Assembly: GCF_004570865.1 (NCBI RefSeq)
Contig: NZ_SPQS01000005.1
Span: 62,001 to 126,000 of the forward strand
DNA length: 64,000 nucleotides
Direction of reading: 5' to 3'
Source: Bradyrhizobium frederickii
GTDB taxonomy: Bacteria > Pseudomonadota > Alphaproteobacteria > Rhizobiales > Xanthobacteraceae
Position numbers and translations under genes: made by a program. The notes beneath the pieces are model-generated. The model searched no databases, was not told the DNA's origin, and was given only the letters and a program-made list of their open reading frames with translations. Numbering within the stretch: the first letter of the stretch is position 1; the number at the start of each line of letters is the position of its first letter. Positions 59,930 to 64,000 of the stretch are shown piece after piece.

Positions 59930-61903
59930 CTACGCGGCGATCTCCGCCACGATCCTGCCCGTGGTCACCTGATCGCCCTCGGCGACGTCGATCGCGGCGA
60001 CAACGCCGTCGATGCCGGCCTTGTGGACGTGCTCCATCTTCATCGCTTCCAGCGTCATCACCGGCTGGCCGGCGGCAACCCGGTCGCCCGGCTTGACCAG
60101 AACGGCGACGACGCGGCCATTCAGGGCCGCGCGGACCTTGCCGTCTCCGCCATTGCTCGCGGCGGCCTTCGGCGCAGCCAGGGTGAGATCAATCACCGCA
60201 AGCGGGATACCGCGATGCTGGAGATAGAGCCGATCGCCGTCGCGCAGGAATTTGGCGCTGTCCATCACGCCGTCGTGGCGAAAGCGGATGGCGTCAGCGT
60301 CGAGCTGCTCGATCTCGAATTTGTCCTGGCGGCCATAGGTCGCCACGATATAGCCGCCGTCGCGTTCGCGCGTGATTTCGAGCTCCAGCGTTTGGCCGGC
60401 GATCTCGGTCTTCGCGGGAAGCGGGAACGTTGCCGACAGGCTCCGGCCACTTTGCCAGGACGGCGCGCGCGGATTGGTGACGTAGAGCAGCAGGCCTGCC
60501 AGCGCCGTATCGAATGCCGCCTCTCGCCGCGGCGCCAGCAATTCGTCGCGGTGCGCATCGATGAAAGCCGTCGTCGCCTCGCCCCTGGCAAAGCCGGGAT
60601 GCCGCAGACACGACATCAGGAACGCCTGATTGGTCGTCACGCCGAACGCGGTGAGCTGCTCCAGGCCGACGATCAGCCGCCCCCTCGCCTCCTCGCGCGT
60701 GGTGCCATGGCTGATCACCTTGGCGATCATGGAATCGTAGAACGGCGGGATCTCCGAGCCCGATTGCAGCGCGTGCTCGACACGGATGCCGTCAGGCACC
60801 TGCCAGCGTGCCATGCGGCCCGATTGCGGCATGAAGTCGTGCGCGGCATCTTCCGAGCACAGCCGCACCTCGATGGCATGGCCGGAGAACGTGATGTCCT
60901 GCTGCTTCACCGGCAACGGCTCGCCGCGCGCGACGCGCAGCTGCAACTCGACGAGATCGAGCCCGGTGATCGCCTCGGTGGCGGGATGCTCGACCTGAAG
61001 ACGGGTGTTCATCTCCATGAAGTAGAATTCGCCGCTCGCATCGAGCAGGAATTCCAGCGTGCCCGCGCCTTCATAACGCAGCGCCTTCACGGCCGCGACG
61101 GCGACCTCGCCCATTCTGGCGCGCAGCTCCGGCGTGACCGCGGGCGACGGCGCCTCCTCGATCAGCTTCTGGTGACGACGCTGCACCGAGCAGTCGCGCT
61201 CGCCGAGATGAATGGCGTTGCCGTGGCTGTCACCGAACACCTGGATCTCGATGTGCCGGGGATTTTGGATCGCTCGCTCGAGGATGACTGTGGGATCGCC
61301 GAAAGCGGCCTTGGCTTCCGACCGCGCGCTGCGCAGCGCATCCGGGAACGAGGCCGCTTCAGTGACGAGCCGCATACCGCGGCCGCCGCCGCCGGCGACG
61401 GCCTTGATCATGACTGGGAAGCCGATCCTCCTGGCCTCCGCCAGCATGACTTCGTCGCCCTGCTCAGTGCCCTGATAGCCGGGCACGACGGGAACGCCGG
61501 CCTTCGTCATGATTTCCTTGGCGCCGGCCTTGTTGCCCATCGCCTCGATCGCCTGCGGCGACGGCCCGATGAAGACCAGGCCGGCATCCTTGCAGGCTTG
61601 CGCAAACGCCTCGTTTTCGGCGAGGAAACCGTAGCCGGGGTGGACGGCATCGGCACCGCTCGCCTTGGCCGCTGCAATGATCGCGGGGATGTTGAGATAG
61701 GACTGCGCCGGCAAGGCTTCGCCGATGCGCACGGCTTGGTCCGCCTGCCGAACATGGAGCGCATCGCGGTCGGCATCCGAATAGACCGCAACCACGCCAA
61801 GGCCGAGCCGCCGCGCGCTGCGCATCACGCGTAGTGCGATCTCGCCGCGATTGGCCACAAGGACCTTGAAGAACGGTCGGTGCTGCACTGATCCGTTCCT
61901 CAT
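59930..61903 (-). CDS. Acyl-CoA carboxylase biotin-containing subunit
   Basis: Protein of 657 residues with biotin carboxylase and biotin carrier domains, as in methylcrotonyl-, geranyl- and propionyl-CoA carboxylases. The N-terminus has VLVANRGEIALRVMRSARRL, the ATP-grasp glycine loop is KAVAGGGGRGMRLV, and the active-site region is MEMNTRLQVEHPATEAITGL. The C-terminal carrier domain has biotinyl Lys622 in LEAMKMEHVH. ATG 61903 overlaps the carboxyltransferase stop by four bases, so both subunits are translated together. A leucine or isoprenoid pathway is possible; the acyl group is not determined. Confidence 0.93.
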   Translation of the reverse strand: MRNGSVQHRPFFKVLVANRGEIALRVMRSARRLGLGVVAVYSDADRDALHVRQADQAVRIGEALPAQSYLNIPAIIAAAKASGADAVHPGYGFLAENEAFAQACKDAGLVFIGPSPQAIEAMGNKAGAKEIMTKAGVPVVPGYQGTEQGDEVMLAEARRIGFPVMIKAVAGGGGRGMRLVTEAASFPDALRSARSEAKAAFGDPTVILERAIQNPRHIEIQVFGDSHGNAIHLGERDCSVQRRHQKLIEEAPSPAVTPELRARMGEVAVAAVKALRYEGAGTLEFLLDASGEFYFMEMNTRLQVEHPATEAITGLDLVELQLRVARGEPLPVKQQDITFSGHAIEVRLCSEDAAHDFMPQSGRMARWQVPDGIRVEHALQSGSEIPPFYDSMIAKVISHGTTREEARGRLIVGLEQLTAFGVTTNQAFLMSCLRHPGFARGEATTAFIDAHRDELLAPRREAAFDTALAGLLLYVTNPRAPSWQSGRSLSATFPLPAKTEIAGQTLELEITRERDGGYIVATYGRQDKFEIEQLDADAIRFRHDGVMDSAKFLRDGDRLYLQHRGIPLAVIDLTLAAPKAAASNGGDGKVRAALNGRVVAVLVKPGDRVAAGQPVMTLEAMKMEHVHKAGIDGVVAAIDVAEGDQVTTGRIVAEIAA

Positions 61904-63516
61904 GGGCGGGCCACCGAGAATTGCATGCGCTGGGGTGCGCGCGCGTCGCCCTCGCGGCAGATCGCGAGCACCTCCGACAGCACCGCACGGGTATCGCGCG
62001 GATCGATCACGCCGTCGTCGAGCACGCGCGCGCTGGTCGAGAAAACGTCCATCTGGCCGTCGAACACGCCGACGATCTGCGCCTTCATGGCATCCAGCTT
62101 GTCCTTCTCGATCGGCTTGCCGCGGCGGGCGGCGGCGGCCTCGGTCACGATCGCCATAGTCTCGGCGGCCTGCTCGCCGCCCATCACGGCGGTCTTGGCG
62201 TTCGGCCAGGAGAAGCAGAAGCGCGGATGGAAGCCGCGGCCGCACATGCCGTAATTGCCGGCGCCGAACGAGGCGCCGCAATAGATCGTGATCTGCGGCA
62301 CCGTCGCCGAGGTCACGGCCTGGATCATCTTCGAGCCGTGCTTGATCATGCCCGCTTCTTCATAGGCCTTGCCGACCATGTAGCCGGTGGTGTTGTTGAG
62401 ATAGAGCAGCGGCGTGCGGGTCTGGCAGCAGGCCTGGATGAAATGCGTCGCCTTGTTGGCGCCGGCGGGATCGAGCGGCCCGTTGTTGGTGATGATGCCG
62501 ATCGCCTGTCCCTCGATGCGGGCATGACCGCAGACGGTGGCCGGGCCGTAGTTGGGCGCCATCTCGGTGAAATCGGAATCGTCGATGATGCGCGCGATCA
62601 CCTGCTTCATGTCGACCGGGCGCTTGTGATCCATCGGCATGATGCCAAGCAGCTCGTCCTGATTGTAGCGCGGCGGCTTGAACTCCGGAGCCGCCCGCCC
62701 CGGCCGCTCCCACTCCAGCGCGGCCATGATTTCGCGCGCGATGCGCAGCGCGTCGCGGTCGTCTTCGGCGAGGTAGTCGCCGAGGCCGGACACCTGCGTG
62801 TGCATCTCGGCGCCGCCGAGCTCCTCCTCGGTCGCAATCTCGCCGGTCGCGGCCTTCAACAGCGGCGGCCCCGCGAGAAAGGCGCGGGTGCGGCCGCGGA
62901 CCATCACGATGTAGTCGGACAAGCCAGTCTGATAAGCGCCGCCCGCCGTGGACGAGCCGTGCGTGACGGTGACGACGGGCAGGCCGGCCGCCGACAGCCG
63001 CGCCAGATTGCGAAAGATGTTGCCGCCGCGGACGAAGTCCTCGACGCGGTAGCGCAAGAGATTGGCGCCGGCGCTTTCGACGAGCTGCACATAAGGCAGC
63101 TTGTTCTCCAGCGCGAGCTCCTGCACGCGCAGCGTCTTGTCGAGGCCGAAAGGCTGCAGCGCGCCGGCATCGATGCCGGAATCGCTGGCGCTGACCATGC
63201 AGCGGACGCCCGAGACGAAGCCGATGCCGGCGATGACGCCGCCACCGGGCACGCTCTTGTTCGCGTCCGGCACGTCGAACATGTAGCCGGCCAGCGTGGA
63301 CAGCTCGATGAAGGGCGCGCCGGGATCGAGCACCAGCGCGACACGCTCGCGCGGCAGCAATTGGCCGCGCTTGTGGAAACGATCCTTTGCCGCGGCAGAT
63401 GCGGCACGCGTGCGCTCTTCCAGCGCGCGCATGCGGTCGATCAAGGCGAGCATGCCGTCACGGTTGGCGTGGTAGGCGGCGCTGCCGGGGGATATGGTGT
63501 TTTCGAGAGTAGACAT
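61900..63516 (-). CDS. Acyl-CoA carboxylase carboxyltransferase subunit
   Basis: Beta subunit of 538 residues, of the methylcrotonyl/geranyl-CoA carboxylase type. Family features are KDRFHKRGQLLPRERVALVL, GVIAGIGFVSGVRCMVSASD, HGSSTAGGAYQTGLSDYIVM, then the second crotonase-like half with LLYLNNTTGYMVGKAYEEAG and YCGASFGAGNYGMCGRGFHP. The oxyanion glycines are thus present in both halves. It is the first gene of the two-gene unit and overlaps the biotin subunit by four bases. No hydratase or lyase gene of leucine breakdown is seen inside the window. Confidence 0.93.
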   Translation of the reverse strand: MSTLENTISPGSAAYHANRDGMLALIDRMRALEERTRAASAAAKDRFHKRGQLLPRERVALVLDPGAPFIELSTLAGYMFDVPDANKSVPGGGVIAGIGFVSGVRCMVSASDSGIDAGALQPFGLDKTLRVQELALENKLPYVQLVESAGANLLRYRVEDFVRGGNIFRNLARLSAAGLPVVTVTHGSSTAGGAYQTGLSDYIVMVRGRTRAFLAGPPLLKAATGEIATEEELGGAEMHTQVSGLGDYLAEDDRDALRIAREIMAALEWERPGRAAPEFKPPRYNQDELLGIMPMDHKRPVDMKQVIARIIDDSDFTEMAPNYGPATVCGHARIEGQAIGIITNNGPLDPAGANKATHFIQACCQTRTPLLYLNNTTGYMVGKAYEEAGMIKHGSKMIQAVTSATVPQITIYCGASFGAGNYGMCGRGFHPRFCFSWPNAKTAVMGGEQAAETMAIVTEAAAARRGKPIEKDKLDAMKAQIVGVFDGQMDVFSTSARVLDDGVIDPRDTRAVLSEVLAICREGDARAPQRMQFSVARP

Positions 63517-63530
63517 TAGTGCTCCTGCCC

Positions 63531-63626
63531 GTCATTCCGGGGCGCGCGGAGCGCGAGCCCGGAATCCATACTCCCGATCGTGGTTATGGATTCCGGGCCT
63601 GGCCCTTCGGGCCATCCCGGAATGAC
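63531..63626. repeat. Family C double-hairpin repeat
   Basis: Begins gtcattccggggcgcgcgga and ends gggccatcccggaatgac. The core carries the gtggttatgg module otherwise seen in family D, followed by attccggg. It lies between the BKACE gene and the carboxyltransferase gene, both on the minus strand. Confidence 0.85.
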
Positions 63627-63635
63627 AGAGTGTGG

Positions 63636-64000
63636 CTAGCGATTCGTCCCAAAGATCTTCCGCGCCTCGGCCGGGCTCGCGATCTCGCGGCCCGCACGCC
63701 TTGCACAGGCGGCGATCGCCTCGATCAACTGGCCGTTTGATGTCACCTTCTTGCCGTCGGCGAGATAGAACGTATCCTCAAGCCCCGTGCGCAAGTGCCC
63801 GCCGAGCTCGGCGCAGCGCTGGTGCAGCGGCCAGATCTCCTCGCGGCCGATCGCGGTGACCTGGAAATGCGCCTCGGGGCGCTTCAGCTTGATCAGGATC
63901 GGCAGCAGCTCGGGATCGGCAGGCATGCCGGAGGCAACGCCCATCACGAAATTATATTCGAGCGGTCCCCTGTACATGCCGACCTGGTGGTACATGCCGA
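63636..64000 (-). CDS. BKACE-family (beta-keto acid cleavage enzyme, DUF849), 5' end outside window
   Basis: C-terminal 121 residues or so of a BKACE protein, a zinc enzyme that cleaves beta-keto acids with acetyl-CoA. The visible part has YNFVMGVASGMPADPELLPI, FQVTAIGREEIWPLHQRCAE, GGHLRTGLEDTFYLADGKKV and the closing ASPAEARKIFG. These are the conserved C-terminal blocks, including the Glu in GLED. The substrate is set by residues not seen here. It is upstream of, and in the same direction as, the carboxylase genes, with a family C repeat between. Confidence 0.88.
   Translation of the reverse strand, partial: GMYHQVGMYRGPLEYNFVMGVASGMPADPELLPILIKLKRPEAHFQVTAIGREEIWPLHQRCAELGGHLRTGLEDTFYLADGKKVTSNGQLIEAIAACARRAGREIASPAEARKIFGTNR

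Overview
The window reads as chromosomal DNA of a GC-rich alphaproteobacterium. The codon use, the abundance of ABC solute-binding proteins, acyl-CoA enzymes and MFS carriers, the sox genes and the short hairpin repeats all fit a Bradyrhizobium-type (Rhizobiales) genome; this assignment is an inference. No rRNA, tRNA, integrase, transposase, phage gene or CRISPR array was recognised.

Layout. 1-6121 (minus): a peptide/nickel-type ABC importer (binding protein, two permeases, a tandem ATPase running off the left edge). 6495-8924 (minus): an APH-like kinase and an orphan UgpB. 9125-14680 (plus): a TRAP-type binding protein followed by two histidine kinases and a response regulator. 15134-19402 (plus): an ECF sigma factor, a duplicated membrane protein, an L,D-transpeptidase and a membrane-tethered amino-acid binding protein. 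19653-22145 (minus): two acyl-CoA dehydrogenases. 22285-28398: CMD-family and VOC proteins, two MFS carriers and an S9 peptidase. 29557-34175 (plus): soxXYZA, a soxK-like gene, soxB and a DsrE-like gene, followed by a persulfide dioxygenase-rhodanese fusion at 34466. 36073-38687: two convergent MFS genes. 38845-43445 (plus): an AttEFGH-like ABC/lipocalin operon ending in a MAPEG gene. 43663-49542 (minus): a LivJ-like binding protein and an RND pump with its adaptor. 50002-58795 (plus): an iron alcohol dehydrogenase, a CoA ligase and a second, complete peptide-type ABC operon. 58911-64000 (minus): a CREST membrane protein, a biotin-dependent acyl-CoA carboxylase and the end of a BKACE gene.

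Repeats. About 25 short elements of roughly 80-165 bp occupy most larger gaps. Each has a hairpin at both ends. I sort them by end sequence into families A (cctctccccgc ends), B (ccctcccccc ends), C (gtcattccgg), D (gtcgtcccgg), E (gtcattgcgagc), F (gtcat-cgcccgc or gtcat-tccccgc), G (gtcatgcccggg), H (cgtagggtgggc) and I (cctctcccgc plus ccctcccccgc). Families share internal modules and at least one copy is a hybrid.

Most notable: a family A repeat is translated in frame as the linker of the tandem ATPase; family H repeats supply the TAG stop codons of both convergent neighbours at both of their sites; the TRAP receptor sits beside a complete signalling set with no transporter subunits; and the CREST gene has a well-formed promoter straddled by two identical operators.
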